From positions 496,001-560,000 of the forward strand of contig NZ_BOOW01000006.1 of the NCBI RefSeq assembly GCF_016863435.1: a stretch of 64,000 nt of DNA, given 5' to 3'. Positions 1 through 7,679 of this stretch are shown piece by piece. Numbering within the stretch: the stretch's first letter is position 1; each line of letters opens with the position of its first letter. The position numbers and the translations under genes are program-made. This stretch comes from Sinosporangium siamense (lineage in GTDB: Bacteria > Actinomycetota > Actinomycetes > Streptosporangiales > Streptosporangiaceae). Under the pieces are notes generated by a model that worked only from the letters and a program-made list of their open reading frames with translations, ran no database searches and was not told the DNA's origin.

Positions 1-2
1 GC

Positions 3-935
3 ATCGCCGCGCTGGACTGGCTGGAGAACTCGCTGGAGGAGCTAATGGCCGTGCAGGCCGACGCCCACACCAGGGGGATGCACGAGCTGGTATGGCCGTT
101 CAGCGAGGCGCTGCGGGCCTTGTTCCTGCACCGCCGCTGCTACCGGGCCTGGGATGAGGTCACCGGGCTGGCGCTGGCCTCGGCCCGTGCCCTGGACGAC
201 CCCGAGGTGCTGGGCCGGATGCTGACGGGCAGAGCGTCCTACCTTCAGCACGCCGACCGGCCCGGGGAGGCCGGGCCGATGCTCACCGAAGCGGTGGAGC
301 AGGCCGAGGAAGCTGCCGACGTGCTCGGGCAGGCGTCCGCCCTGTCCACCCAGGGGGCCATCGCCCAGCACAGCGGCGACCCGCAAGGCGCCCGCGACCT
401 GTATGAGCGGGCGATCCCCCTGTTCGAGCACGGCGGCTGGGTACGCGGAGTGGCCCTGATGACCCGCCGCTCGGGTGAGCTGGCGCTGGAGGCCGCCGAC
501 CCCGCCGCGACCGACATCCTGGGCAGCGCGTGCGGCCTGTTCGAGACCCTCGGCGACGACTACAACCACGCCAGGGCCCTCACCTTCCTGGGACAGGCCC
601 ACCTGATGCTCGACGACCCCGGACAGGCCGGTGAGAGGTTCTGCACAGCGTTGGAGCTGGCGGAGCGGATCGGCGCGCTCGCCCAGATCGCCGACCTGTG
701 CCTGCATCTGGGCGACCTGGCCGCCCGAGCGGGTGACCAGGAGCAGGCGGCGACCTGCTACCGCCGCTCCGATGAGCTGTACCGGCGCATCGCCTCCCCC
801 TTCGCTAAGAAGGCTGAGGAGAGGCTACGCGCCTTGGAGGCCGGCGACGGCACTGTCCAGCCGACCACCGTGATTCCCCCTGAGCAGAAGTCGCGCGGGC
901 CGAACTCGGCCCATCATGCGATCAGGCGGGCCTGA
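3..935 (+). CDS. C-terminal part of a TPR-repeat protein, probably a regulator (5' end outside window)
   Basis: The reading frame is open from the left edge through an internal ATG at 45 to a stop at 935, so the gene is cut by the window. The visible product is about 310 residues of helical, Ala/Leu/Glu-rich sequence with repeated pairs of helices of tetratricopeptide type (for example the ERFCTALELAERIGALAQI and YRRSDELYRR stretches). In actinomycetes such C-terminal TPR halves usually follow an N-terminal XRE or SARP helix-turn-helix, but that half is not visible. It precedes the radical SAM gene in the same direction, with the stop about 80 bases before the preferred radical SAM start, and may regulate or belong to that operon. 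The fold class is fairly sure; the function is inference. Confidence 0.6.
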   Translation: MAALDWLENSLEELMAVQADAHTRGMHELVWPFSEALRALFLHRRCYRAWDEVTGLALASARALDDPEVLGRMLTGRASYLQHADRPGEAGPMLTEAVEQAEEAADVLGQASALSTQGAIAQHSGDPQGARDLYERAIPLFEHGGWVRGVALMTRRSGELALEAADPAATDILGSACGLFETLGDDYNHARALTFLGQAHLMLDDPGQAGERFCTALELAERIGALAQIADLCLHLGDLAARAGDQEQAATCYRRSDELYRRIASPFAKKAEERLRALEAGDGTVQPTTVIPPEQKSRGPNSAHHAIRRA

Positions 936-1014
936 GCAAGGCCCGCCACACGGCACGACAGCACGACCCGGCAAGACGCCTTGCCGACACCGAGCCACCT
1001 CTGGGAGGTTGTCC

Positions 1015-2124
1015 GTGCGCAGATCCCTGATCGTCGACACCGCCGCCAGCTCCTGCTACTTCCGCACCTCGGTCGGCGGCGACGGACGCAAAGCGCTCAT
1101 CCAGATCAGCGAGCGCTGCAACCTGCACTGCGCCCACTGCTTCGTCTCATCCGTCAAAGAAGGGCGGGACCTCTCCCTCGCCGAACTCACCACCACCGTC
1201 ATCCCGCGCCTGCGGCGCGCTCGCGTGGAACGGATCACCCTGACCGGCGGGGAACCCTTCGTCCACCCCGACATCATGGGGCTGTGCACCCACCTGGCCG
1301 ATCTGGGAATGCCCGTCGGCATCTGCACCAATGCCACCCAGACCAGCGATGCGCAGATCGAGAGGATGGCCGCGCTCGGCAACATCCACATCAACGTCAG
1401 CCTGGACGGCTTCCGCCCCGCCAGCCACGGCAGGTTCCGAGGCGACCGGTCCTCCTTCGAGGTGACGGTGGCCACCGTCCGCAAGTTCGCCGAAGCGGGG
1501 CTCCTGCAAGGGCTGCTGTCCACGCCCAACATGCTCACCACCGTGGAGGAGTTCGCCGACCTGTGCGAGTTCGCCGTCGAGGTCGGCGCCGAGTACGTCT
1601 TGATGAACCCGCTGTCGTCCATGGGCCGGGGCGTGAAGAGCCAGGCGCGCCTGGCCGCCGACACCGACACCATGCGCGCCATCCAGACTGTCACCGAGCG
1701 GTTCCGGCCGCGCGGAGTGGATCTGGTCCACATCCGCTTCCCCAACGACGAGCTGCCGCTGGCCGGATGCGACGCGGGCAAGCTCATCTACGTCTTCGCC
1801 GATGGGGCCACCGCGGTCTGCCCCTACCTGGTCTTCGCCGCCCGAAGCCCTCACTCGCTCTACCCCGACAGCGACTTCCTGGTCGGCAACATCCTCCACG
1901 ACGAGGTCGCCCCCGCGCTGGACGCCTTCGACCTTCCCGCCACCCTGGCCATGGGCGCCAACCCCACCTGCACCGCCTGCTCGCTGAACAGCTCCTGCGG
2001 CAAGGGCTGCCCGGCCGCCGTCATCTCACGCGGCCTGGCCATCGGCGCGGTGGACGACGAGCAGTGTCCCCGCACCGGCGGACCGGGCAGGCCGCTGTTG
2101 CAGATCGGGCGGCGGCCCGCATGA
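1015..2124 (+). CDS. Radical SAM/SPASM-like protein
   Basis: The 369-residue product carries the radical SAM cluster motif CNLHCAHC about 35 residues in, preceded by QISERC, and a GGEPF SAM-binding motif. The C-terminal third has a Cys-rich stretch (CDAGK, then CTACSLNSSCGKGC) typical of SPASM or twitch domains holding auxiliary Fe-S clusters. I chose GTG 1015 because GGGAGG lies six bases upstream and the conserved part begins just after it; an ATG at 916 would overlap the preceding gene and add unlike sequence. The stop overlaps the next start as ATGA, so it is co-translated with the kinase-like gene. SPASM enzymes often modify peptides, but no peptide substrate is visible here and the real substrate is unknown. 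Confidence 0.8.
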   Translation: MRRSLIVDTAASSCYFRTSVGGDGRKALIQISERCNLHCAHCFVSSVKEGRDLSLAELTTTVIPRLRRARVERITLTGGEPFVHPDIMGLCTHLADLGMPVGICTNATQTSDAQIERMAALGNIHINVSLDGFRPASHGRFRGDRSSFEVTVATVRKFAEAGLLQGLLSTPNMLTTVEEFADLCEFAVEVGAEYVLMNPLSSMGRGVKSQARLAADTDTMRAIQTVTERFRPRGVDLVHIRFPNDELPLAGCDAGKLIYVFADGATAVCPYLVFAARSPHSLYPDSDFLVGNILHDEVAPALDAFDLPATLAMGANPTCTACSLNSSCGKGCPAAVISRGLAIGAVDDEQCPRTGGPGRPLLQIGRRPA

Positions 2125-2732
2125 CCGGCACCGCAGGCGGTTGCTTCATCGCTGTGGAAGGCCCCAACGGTGTCGGCAAGAGCACCACAGCCCTCGCACT
2201 GACCACCCGCCTGGAAAGCCGGGGCATCCCGGTCCTCCTGACCGGGGAACCCTCCGACAGCCCGCTGGGCAAGCTGACCCGCAGCGCCGAATCCGGGCTG
2301 GCGGGGCGGCCACTGGCGCTGGCCATCGCCGCCGACCGCGCCGCCCACATCGCCGGCACCATCGAACCCGCGCTTTCGGCCGGGCACTATGTGGTCAGCG
2401 ACCGCTATCTGCCATCCTCCCTGGTGTTGCAGCGCCTGGACGGGCTGGCTACCGCCGAGATCTGGCAGTACAACTCCTTCGCAGTCGCACCCGACATCAC
2501 CTTCTACCTCGAACACGACCCGGCGATCATCCAGAACCGGTTGAATCAGCGACGGCACCGCTCCCGGCTGGAACGCATCGGCTCACCCAAGCGTGAACTG
2601 ACCCTCTACGCCGAAGCACACCGGTTCCTAGCCGCGCTCGGCTGGCGGCAGGAGCATATCGACTGCCGGGGGCTGACCACGGACGTCATCGTGACCGCCA
2701 TGCTCGGTCACCTCGACCAGCCGATCATCTGA
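2121..2732 (+). CDS. Thymidylate-kinase-like P-loop nucleotide kinase
   Basis: A 203-residue protein with the Walker A GPNGVGKST near residue 15 and the DRY-type motif (VVSDRYLPSS) characteristic of dTMP kinases, which phosphorylate nucleoside monophosphates with ATP. It is about the length of Tmk but diverged, and the gene is embedded in an unusual operon (radical SAM, EEP, CYTH) rather than at a housekeeping locus, so it is probably a specialised kinase. The ATG overlaps the upstream stop by four bases, and the next gene starts two bases after the stop. The family assignment is well supported by motifs; the substrate is inference. Confidence 0.75.
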   Translation: MTGTAGGCFIAVEGPNGVGKSTTALALTTRLESRGIPVLLTGEPSDSPLGKLTRSAESGLAGRPLALAIAADRAAHIAGTIEPALSAGHYVVSDRYLPSSLVLQRLDGLATAEIWQYNSFAVAPDITFYLEHDPAIIQNRLNQRRHRSRLERIGSPKRELTLYAEAHRFLAALGWRQEHIDCRGLTTDVIVTAMLGHLDQPII

Positions 2733-2734
2733 GC

Positions 2735-3550
2735 ATGAGAGGAGACCCCATCGTGCTGTCGGTGCTCACGGTCAACATCGGCGCGGCCTCCCGCGAGCGA
2801 GCCGAACGGCTGCTGGGCTGGCTCGCCACGCGCCCCGAGCAGGTGGTGCTGCTCACCGAGACCAGCGCGGGCACCGGCACCGCCTTCCTGCTGGAGGAAT
2901 TCTCGCGGGCGGGCTGGAGGGTGGTTAACACCCCCGACGACGGCGACCGGGGGGCTGCCCTGGTCAGCCGGATCGCCCTCACCGACCAAAGCGTGGACCT
3001 CGGCGCGGTATCGATTCCGGGCCGCATCGCCGCAGCCGTACTCGACACCAGCCCGCAGATATGTGTGGCGGCGGTGTACGTGCCTTCGCGCGATCGCAGC
3101 CTGGCCAAGACCGAACGCAAGGAGACCTTCATCACCTCCCTGCTCAAGACACTGGCCGCGCTGCCCGAGCAGACCCGCCGGCATCTGGTTCTGGGCGGGG
3201 ACTACAACGTCATCGGGCGTACCCACCGTCCCCTCCACCGGGGGTTCCTGCCGTTCGAGTTCGGCCTGCTGGAGGCCCTGAACGAGCAGGGCCTGCGCGA
3301 CGCCCACGATCTGCTGCGGACCGAGGAGCAGCCGTACAGCTGGATCGGCCGCACCGGCGACGGCTACCGCTACGACTACCTCCACGTCGGCGCGGAACTG
3401 GCCGGGCGTATCGACGCGTGTGCCTACCTGCATGAGACTCGCGAGCAGGGCTTGACCGATCACGCTGCGCTCACCGCCACGTTGCGGGTCGCAGGGTGCG
3501 CTCTGAGCACCGGCTCGTTCGGGGAGCGTTCGGAGATCGCCCTGTTCTAA
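2735..3550 (+). CDS. Endonuclease/exonuclease/phosphatase (EEP) family protein
   Basis: The 271-residue product shows the EEP metal-dependent phosphoesterase fold. An N-terminal VNIGAAS strand is followed by LLTETS (metal-binding Glu), GGDYNV (catalytic Asp/Asn), a YDYLHVG strand and the C-terminal TDHAALT (Asp-His). Such enzymes cleave phosphodiester bonds in nucleic acids, phosphoinositides or small nucleotides. No signal peptide is seen. It follows the kinase gene by two bases, so the kinase and phosphoesterase are co-expressed. Its stop overlaps the stop of the convergent CYTH gene. The substrate is unknown; with a nucleotide kinase and a CYTH triphosphatase-like neighbour, nucleotide or polyphosphate chemistry is the obvious guess. 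Confidence 0.75.
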   Translation: MRGDPIVLSVLTVNIGAASRERAERLLGWLATRPEQVVLLTETSAGTGTAFLLEEFSRAGWRVVNTPDDGDRGAALVSRIALTDQSVDLGAVSIPGRIAAAVLDTSPQICVAAVYVPSRDRSLAKTERKETFITSLLKTLAALPEQTRRHLVLGGDYNVIGRTHRPLHRGFLPFEFGLLEALNEQGLRDAHDLLRTEEQPYSWIGRTGDGYRYDYLHVGAELAGRIDACAYLHETREQGLTDHAALTATLRVAGCALSTGSFGERSEIALF

Positions 3551-4089
3551 GCCGGTGACAGCGCTTGCCGGATCAGGGAGTCGTAGGTGTCGTTCACCCG
3601 GTGCAACTCGACTCCGAGCGAGCGGGCGAAGCCGTCCAGCCGTGCCTGTGCGGCCGTGCCCGACTCAGTTGCCGCAGCCACCGTCTCCAGCTCCAGGAAC
3701 AGCCCCGCCTGCTCGACCTGGTCCACACACAGGGCGATGCCGTCCAGGTACGCGGTACGTCGGATTTTGACGATCCGCACCGTGGGCCGGAAACCCATCT
3801 GCTTGATCGCCTCGTGCATCTGGTCGCGGTCGGCGACCTGCGACTCGTGCTCCAGGCAGGCCATCTCGTTGGCCAGCGGGGTCTTGACCGTGAACAGGTG
3901 ACGCCCCTCCTGGGTGCGCAGCCGCGCGAATGTCACGCCGATCTTGGACTGGCCGTAGGACCAGCCGGACTGCGCGTATGCCTGGTCGTCCTGGTGGACG
4001 GGCGCTGAAAGGGTGACGTCGCGCTGGGCCAGTGCTGCCTCAAGGGCGGTCAGCTCGTGCAGGCGGTATTTGACCTCGATCTCCTGCAA
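3547..4089 (-). CDS. CYTH-domain protein (class IV adenylate cyclase/ThTPase-like)
   Basis: The conserved protein begins with the signature EIEVKYR close to the N-terminus, the hallmark of CYTH tunnel phosphatases/cyclases, followed by alternating charged strands (RLRTQEGRHLFTVKTPL, VRIVKIRRTAYLDGIALCVDQVEQAGLFLELET). These enzymes act on triphosphorylated substrates such as ATP, thiamine triphosphate or inorganic triphosphate in a metal-dependent way. The open frame extends to 4320, but that extension is compositionally unlike the domain. I prefer the TTG at 4089, preceded by GGGAG and placing EIEVKYR at residue 3. It converges on, and overlaps by a few bases, the EEP gene. The exact start is uncertain. 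Confidence 0.65.
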   Translation of the reverse strand: MQEIEVKYRLHELTALEAALAQRDVTLSAPVHQDDQAYAQSGWSYGQSKIGVTFARLRTQEGRHLFTVKTPLANEMACLEHESQVADRDQMHEAIKQMGFRPTVRIVKIRRTAYLDGIALCVDQVEQAGLFLELETVAAATESGTAAQARLDGFARSLGVELHRVNDTYDSLIRQALSPA

Positions 4090-4410
4090 AGGTCGCTCCC
4101 GCCGTGGATCGCTGATCGCTGGACGGCGAAAGCCTAACGGATCAGCGCCTCTCAAGTGGGGTGGCCACTCACTGCATTCCGACCAGGCTGAGGGGCCGTT
4201 CAGCCGCTTGATGAGAGCCCAGCTCGCTGGTCCGGATGGTGGGAGAGGAGAGGCGTCGAGCCTGCCCGGACCCATCACAAACCCATCACTCGTCCCGCAA
4301 ACTACGGAGAACAACGACAAACAACAAGAAGCCCCAGACTCTCGGCTGGTGCCGTGAGCTGGGGCTATATCTTGCGTTTGACCAGGTCAGACCAGGTCTG
4401 CTATGGAACC
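4090..4410. other. Non-coding stretch between the CYTH gene and tRNA-Val
   Basis: No convincing gene is visible here. It lies directly beyond the 3' end of tRNA-Val, where tRNA-targeted integrative elements end, and it contains the terminator of the tRNA operon. A short direct repeat (ACCAGGTC...ACCAGGTCT around 4381-4399, with a related AACCTGGT at 4407-4414) lies next to the tRNA end. No integrase gene or clear attachment-site duplication is visible in the window. Confidence 0.4.
4310..4366 (-). terminator. Rho-independent terminator of the tRNA operon
   Basis: An 8-bp inverted repeat (AGCCCCAG at 4330-4337 with CTGGGGCT at 4359-4366) is followed, on the minus strand, by a T-rich run (TCTTGTTGTTTG). 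It lies about 45 bases beyond the 3' end of tRNA-Val, the last gene of the minus-strand tRNA operon. Confidence 0.7.
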
Positions 4411-4485
4411 TGGTGGGCGATACTGGGATTGAACCAGTGGCCTCTACCGTGTCAAGGTAGCGCTCTCCCACTGAGCTAATCGCCC
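4411..4485 (-). tRNA. tRNA-Val (anticodon GAC)
   Basis: The minus strand folds as a cloverleaf. A 7-bp acceptor stem starts GGGCGAT and is closed by ATCGCCC; the D arm has TAGCTCAGTGGGAGAGC, the anticodon loop TTGACAC lies in a CTACC/GGTAG stem, and the T arm carries GGTTCAATCCC. The discriminator is A and the CCA end is encoded, unlike its two neighbours. It is the last tRNA of the Gly-Cys-Val set. Confidence 0.95.
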
Positions 4486-4495
4486 CGGTAGCACG

Positions 4496-4566
4496 AGGTG
4501 GAGACGGGATTTGAACCCGTGTAGACGGCTTTGCAGGCCGTTGCCTCGCCTCTCGGCCACTCCACC
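4496..4566 (-). tRNA. tRNA-Cys (anticodon GCA)
   Basis: On the minus strand the acceptor stem GGTGGAG pairs with CTCCACC, the anticodon loop CTGCAAA is held by ACGGC/GCCGT, and the T arm reads GGGTTCAAATCCC. The discriminator is U, as expected for tRNA-Cys. CCA is not encoded. It is 71 bases long and lies 10 bases from tRNA-Val. Confidence 0.95.
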
Positions 4567-4595
4567 GAGTGAGGCCAGACAGGTTGACCTCTCCG

Positions 4596-4668
4596 AGCGG
4601 ACGACGGGATTCGAACCCGCGACCCTCACCTTGGCAAGGTGATGCTCTACCAACTGAGCCACGTCCGC
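4596..4668 (-). tRNA. tRNA-Gly (anticodon GCC)
   Basis: The minus strand has acceptor stem GCGGACG pairing with CGTCCGC, anticodon loop TTGCCAA in a CACC/GGTG stem, and T arm GGGTTCGAATCCC, with discriminator U. CCA is not encoded. It is the first tRNA of the Gly-Cys-Val operon. Confidence 0.95.
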
Positions 4669-4800
4669 GTGTCTGCCGGTCGGGTTTCGCCGCCGGTGAC
4701 GTGAAGAACTCTAGCGGGTTTTGGGCGCAGGTGTGTAACTGAATGCGCGGAGAGGAGGGGGTTGCGATCATGTGGGGGAGTGGTGTTGAGGAGGTTTGTG

Positions 4801-5343
4801 GTGAATGAGCGGCGGATGGTCAGGGTGTCGAAGTACCTCGCGCGGCATCTCAGGCATTGTCCGGATCGCATTGAGGTCACGTTGGATGCGGGGGGTTGGG
4901 TGGATGTGCGGGTGTTGCTGGAGGCTGCGGAGGCGCATGGGTTTCCGATCTCGGAGGCCGAGTTGCGCCAGGTCGTGGCGGCCAATGACAAGCAGAGGTT
5001 TGTGATAGCGGGCGACCGTATCCGGGCGAGTCAGGGGCATTCGGTGCCGGTGGAGTTGGATCTGCCGGTGATCGAGCCGCCGGAGGTGCTCTTCCACGGG
5101 ACTGTCGGGCGGAATGTGGCGGCTATTCGGGAGCAGGGGTTGTTGCCGATGGGGCGGCATCATGTGCATTTGTCGGCGGATCGGGTGACCGCGACGGCTG
5201 TGGGGGCGCGGCGGGGGGTTCCCGTGGTGCTGGTGGTCGCGGCGGGGGAGATGTGGGCCGATGGGCACGAGTTCCGGGTGAGTGCCAACGGGGTTTGGCT
5301 GGTGGACCAGGTGCCGGTTGGTTATCTCCAGCTTCCGGGGTGA
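4801..5343 (+). CDS. kptA: RNA 2'-phosphotransferase (KptA/Tpt1 family)
   Basis: A 180-residue protein beginning with the family signature VSKYLARHLRHCP and containing RASQGHS, LFHGT and HHVHLS, the NAD- and phosphate-binding residues of Tpt1/KptA. These enzymes move an internal 2'-phosphate from RNA to NAD+; in bacteria the physiological substrate is unsettled. GTG 4801 is chosen because GAGGAGG lies six bases upstream and the protein then has normal family length; an ATG at 4762 would add 13 unlike residues. It is transcribed away from the tRNA operon. Identity is well supported. Confidence 0.9.
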   Translation: MNERRMVRVSKYLARHLRHCPDRIEVTLDAGGWVDVRVLLEAAEAHGFPISEAELRQVVAANDKQRFVIAGDRIRASQGHSVPVELDLPVIEPPEVLFHGTVGRNVAAIREQGLLPMGRHHVHLSADRVTATAVGARRGVPVVLVVAAGEMWADGHEFRVSANGVWLVDQVPVGYLQLPG

Positions 5344-5455
5344 GGCGGATGCTAATGCCGGGGTGAGGCGCGCGCCAAGGCCGGGGCTCCTGGGGTTCAC
5401 TACAAGGTCGGCTGTGGATTCCGGAGGGGGTTTGGGGGGCCGCTAACCTCGGAGG

Positions 5456-6568
5456 GTGAGAATCGGGGGGATCGAAGTGTGGCCGCCCGTGGTGCTCGCG
5501 CCGATGGCCGGCATCACCAGTGCGCCCTTTCGTGTGCTCTGCCGGGAGCAGGGCGGTGGGTTGTTCGTGTCGGAGATGATCACGACGCGGGCGCTGGTGG
5601 AGCGTAACGCCAAGACGCTGAAGATGATCCGCTTCGATCCCGGCGAGCGCACACGCAGCATCCAGTTGTACGGAGTGGACCCCGATGTCGTGGGCCGCGC
5701 GGCGCGGATGGTGGCCGATGAGGGGCTGGCCGACCACATTGACCTGAACTTCGGCTGTCCCGCGCCGAAGGTGACGAGGCGTGGTGGAGGGTCGGCTCTG
5801 CCGTACAAGCGGAAGTTGTTCCGGGCGATCGTGCGGGCGGCGGTGGAGGGTGCCGGCGGGTTGCCGGTGACGGTGAAGATGCGTAAAGGCATCGATGACC
5901 GGCATCTGACCTATCTGTCGGCGGGGCGTGCGGCGGCCGAGGAGGGGGCGAGCGCGGTGGCGCTGCACGGCCGTACGGCGGTGCAGCATTACGGCGGTGT
6001 GGCGGACTGGGAGGCGGTGGCGCGGCTGAAGGAGGCTGTGCCCGACATTCCGGTGCTCGGCAATGGGGACATCTGGTGCGCCGACGATGCGGTTCGCATG
6101 ATGCGTGAGACGGGATGCGACGGGGTCGTGGTGGGCCGGGGCTGCCTGGGGCGGCCTTGGTTGTTTGGGGATCTGGCGCGAGCGATGGAGGGGGACGCGG
6201 GGCGGGCGCGGCCGGGGCTAGGCGAGGTGGCGGCGATGATGGCGCGGCACGCGGGGCTGCTGGCCGAGTGGCACGGGTCCGAGACGCAGGCGGTGACGGA
6301 GTTCCGCAAGCACGTCGGCTGGTATCTCAAGGGCTTCGAGGTAGGCGGCGACGTGCGCCGCGGCCTCACGACGTCCCTGTCGCTGACCGAGTTGCGCGAT
6401 CGTCTGGCGGAGCTCGATCCCGGCCAGGCCTGGCCGGCGGACGCCGACGGGCCGCGGGGCAAGAGTTCGGAGCGCTCGCACGTGCACCTGCCGGACGGCT
6501 GGCTGGACGACGCCGACGACTGCGCGGTGCCCGGGGCCGCGGCGGAGCTCGACATCTCCGGGGGCTGA
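5456..6568 (+). CDS. dusB: tRNA-dihydrouridine synthase (DusB type)
   Basis: The 370-residue protein starts with the FMN-barrel signature VVLAPMAGITSAPFR and contains NFGCPAPKVTRRGGGSAL (catalytic Cys loop), TVKMRKG, ALHGRT and GNGDI, with VVGRGCLGRPWLF near the end of the barrel, all typical of Dus enzymes that reduce uridines in tRNA with NADPH. The start is a GTG directly after a GGAGG-like site. The last roughly 60 residues are charged and family-variable. It stands alone about 110 bases after kptA; both act on RNA but no operon is evident. Assignment to the DusB subtype rests on length and overall motif spelling. Confidence 0.9.
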   Translation: MRIGGIEVWPPVVLAPMAGITSAPFRVLCREQGGGLFVSEMITTRALVERNAKTLKMIRFDPGERTRSIQLYGVDPDVVGRAARMVADEGLADHIDLNFGCPAPKVTRRGGGSALPYKRKLFRAIVRAAVEGAGGLPVTVKMRKGIDDRHLTYLSAGRAAAEEGASAVALHGRTAVQHYGGVADWEAVARLKEAVPDIPVLGNGDIWCADDAVRMMRETGCDGVVVGRGCLGRPWLFGDLARAMEGDAGRARPGLGEVAAMMARHAGLLAEWHGSETQAVTEFRKHVGWYLKGFEVGGDVRRGLTTSLSLTELRDRLAELDPGQAWPADADGPRGKSSERSHVHLPDGWLDDADDCAVPGAAAELDISGG

Positions 6569-6810
6569 CGGTGGCGCGCGGGCCTGGGCGGACGTAAAGC
6601 GTGAGGCGCGAGGTCCGCAAGGCTCACGCCGTACGGCACAAGCCTGAGAGATGGCGTGCCGGAATGATATGCCTTTGTGGGTCTATGTCTATTTCCAGGG
6701 GTCATCCCTGTGAGATGCGGAGATGTTGGGAAATCGGGGCGAACTTCTGGCAAGGTTGCGGCGTCTGATCATGTGGCACGTTGCAACAACCCAAGTGAGA
6801 GGGAAGTCCA

Positions 6811-7449
6811 GTGAAGAAGTTCGTGTATGGGTCCGTGGTCGTGGCGGGGATGCTGTTCGCCGCTGCGGCGGCGTCGCCTGCGGCGGCGTCCGCGGCGGGC
6901 GCCATCCCCAAGGGCTTCCTCCTTTACGAGCAGAAGGCTGTGACGCAGGGCAAGAAGGACCCCGAGCACCAGTGGTCGATCAGCAACAAGCTGACCGCCC
7001 GCTTCGGGGTGAACCCCTGCTCCAAGTCGGGACTGGCGATCGCCGATCGCCAGGTGGCCCGCACCATCAACTACGCCGGGGTGCCGGACTTCAAGCGCGT
7101 CGAGCAGGTCATCGTCTACGCCGACAGCGACGCGGCGGCGAGCGCGGTCAACGAGGTGCGCGCCGCGCTGCGTAAGTGCCGTTCGATCGCCGGGGGGTCC
7201 TACCGCTACAGCCAGGCGCCGGTGAAGGTCGGCGACGAGGCGGTCCGGGTTATCGGGCACAGCTACCAGAAGGGCAAGGCGCAGCTCCTCGGCGAGCGCG
7301 CGGTGGTGGCGCGGCGCGGCAACGCGGTGTTCGTCTACTCCGAGGCGGGCGAGTGGGGCAAGCCCGCGCTGAGCCATTTCAAGAGTGTGCTGGCGGACGC
7401 GAAGAAGATGTCGGCCAAGGTGTGTGGCACCGTCGCGGTCTGCGACTGA
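6811..7449 (+). CDS. Secreted protein of unknown function
   Basis: A 212-residue protein with a clear Sec signal peptide: MKKF start, a hydrophobic core to about residue 22, then an Ala-rich region with ASA-type cleavage near residue 28. The mature part has four cysteines (PCSK, RKCRS, KVCGT, AVCD) that could form two disulfides, and a mixed alpha/beta look resembling the sensor-like extracellular domains of actinobacterial lipoproteins and kinases. No catalytic motif is recognised. The start has AAGTGAGAGGGAAG upstream. It appears monocistronic. Secretion is well supported; function is unknown. Confidence 0.7.
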   Translation: MKKFVYGSVVVAGMLFAAAAASPAAASAAGAIPKGFLLYEQKAVTQGKKDPEHQWSISNKLTARFGVNPCSKSGLAIADRQVARTINYAGVPDFKRVEQVIVYADSDAAASAVNEVRAALRKCRSIAGGSYRYSQAPVKVGDEAVRVIGHSYQKGKAQLLGERAVVARRGNAVFVYSEAGEWGKPALSHFKSVLADAKKMSAKVCGTVAVCD

Positions 7450-7634
7450 CTCATGCACTCCGGGTGATTCTGCCGGACGCTGAGGATGAGCTGTGGATTA
7501 CTGGGGGTAATTGTTCACGCGAAGCGGCCGGTTAAAAGCGCCTAAAGAGAGTTCGGCTTCAAGGGGATGTCGTTCAAGCAAGTAAACTGACTTGTCGGTT
7601 CGGTCGCTCAGGGGGGCGACATCCCCGTTTGAAT

Positions 7635-7669
7635 GCCTCGCCACAGAGTGGCGAGGCGGTCTCTTTTTG
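7635..7669 (+). terminator. Hairpin with T-run just upstream of a membrane protein gene
   Basis: A perfect 10-bp stem (GCCTCGCCAC 7635-7644 with GTGGCGAGGC 7648-7657, loop AGA) is followed by GGTCTCTTTTT. This is a strong intrinsic-terminator shape. It ends only a few bases before the ribosome site (GGAG 7669-7672) of the next gene, so it may attenuate that gene rather than only end the previous transcript 190 bases away. Confidence 0.7.
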
Positions 7670-7679
7670 GAGTTCGCGC

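Noticed and set aside
981-2120. Upstream extension of the kinase reading frame
   Set aside because: The translation before 2121 is Arg/Pro/His-rich shadow of the radical SAM gene; the ATG at 2121 gives a normal-length kinase.
4090-4320. N-terminal extension of the CYTH protein by 77 codons
   Set aside because: The extension is Pro/Ser-rich, unlike the family, and places the signature EIEVKYR about 80 residues into the protein instead of at the start.
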